Shown here: in pieces, positions 23,857-24,104 of the stretch
Layout: every line of letters begins with the position of its first letter
Position numbering within the stretch: position 1 is the stretch's first letter
Assembly: GCA_012519525.1 (NCBI GenBank)
Contig: JAAYQB010000141.1
Coordinates: 1 to 24,104 of the forward strand
Source: Bacteroidales bacterium
Lineage (GTDB): Bacteria > Bacteroidota > Bacteroidia > Bacteroidales > WCHB1-69
Reading direction: 5' to 3'
DNA length: 24,104 nt
Notes under the pieces: model-generated
What the model was told of the DNA's origin: nothing
Database searches by the model: none
The model's input: the letters and a program-made list of their open reading frames with translations, nothing else
Program-made: the position numbers and the translations under genes

Positions 23857-24104
23857 AATTCCAAAAAAAAAATTATATTTGATTATCAAGCTCTTTAAGA
23901 AAAGATTAAAATTAAAAAAAAACAGCTTACTTCTTAGTTTTTTTTGTATATTTGCACATTGAAATTTGTATAATTTTTCATTGCTGTCCGATAAAACTAT
24001 ATAAGTGTAAAAATGCATATATCAATTGCTGATTATCAGTGGTTGATGTGTTCTTTTAGATTTTCCAAGCCTCCCTCAATCAAAAAGTGTTAGTTGAGGT
24101 GGAG
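23857..24104 (+). other. gene-free right edge with a promoter-like box and an imperfect inverted repeat
   Basis: The stretch from the last GAPDH stop to the window end (315 bases) holds no gene that I can support. Besides the hairpin and the TATATTTG box it contains GCTGTCCGATAAAAC near 23983-23997 and, at about 24070-24104, an imperfect inverted repeat, CCTCCCTCAA against TTGAGGTGGAG with one bulge. An ATG at 24013 opens only 26 codons. This could be the leader of a gene beyond the edge, the left end of an insertion sequence, or the 5' part of a structured RNA; the sequence does not decide. Confidence 0.35.
23947..23954 (+). promoter_or_regulatory. putative -7 box (TATATTTG) reading out of the window
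   Basis: TATATTTG followed by CACATTG matches TAnnTTTG and follows a long T-run. The transcript would run to the right edge; the reading frames that follow on the + strand are short and stopped. Confidence 0.5.

Noticed and set aside
24013..24093. 26-codon frame after the last promoter box
   Set aside because: Too short, stops before the edge, and its codons look random.

Overview
The window reads as AT-rich chromosomal DNA from a member of the Bacteroidota, most likely order Bacteroidales. The grounds are several start-proximal TAnnTTTG boxes (the -7 element of this phylum), A-rich leaders with few Shine-Dalgarno sites, and typical protein families (WG-repeat proteins, a PfkB adenosine-kinase-like enzyme, PspC/LiaF-like membrane proteins, a PPDK-like protein beside GAPDH). 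No RNA gene, CRISPR array, complete insertion sequence or phage gene was recognised.

Layout. (1) About 1-6090, + strand, accessory in character: the end of an unknown gene, a two-gene restriction-modification system (HEAT-repeat/beta-class methyltransferase plus PD-(D/E)XK endonuclease), a small hydrophobic protein, a secreted protein with a putative glycan-binding domain and a C-terminal Hint (autoprocessing) domain, and a secreted WG-repeat protein. (2) About 6158-8695, + strand: a compact sulfur/thiol redox operon with a small five-cysteine protein, a DsrC with both redox cysteines, a DsrM/TmcC-like haem b membrane subunit and a DsrK/HdrD-like iron-sulfur subunit. DsrAB and haem c partners are absent. 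(3) About 8692-13517, - strand: a tight seven-gene run starting with UDP-glucose 6-dehydrogenase, followed by a degenerate HD-domain protein, a membrane protein, two PspC proteins, a LiaF-like protein and a SPOR-domain protein. This looks like an envelope set. (4) About 13642-17222, + strand: aspS, a SAM-dependent methyltransferase and a PfkB sugar/nucleoside kinase. (5) About 17234-23789, + strand: two different GAPDH homologues flanking a 1368-residue protein that ends in the ATP-grasp and phosphohistidine domains of pyruvate phosphate dikinase but has no PEP/pyruvate barrel. (6) 23790-24104: no gene, a perfect 14-bp hairpin, a promoter box and an unexplained transcribed-looking edge.

The two best candidates for undescribed biology are the GAPDH / barrel-less dikinase / GAPDH operon, and the DsrC-DsrMK module led by a small cysteine-rich protein in a setting without sulfite reductase. 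The Hint-tailed secreted protein and the HD protein that lost its metal-binding His are secondary leads. All functional statements come from reading motifs by eye; no homology search was run.
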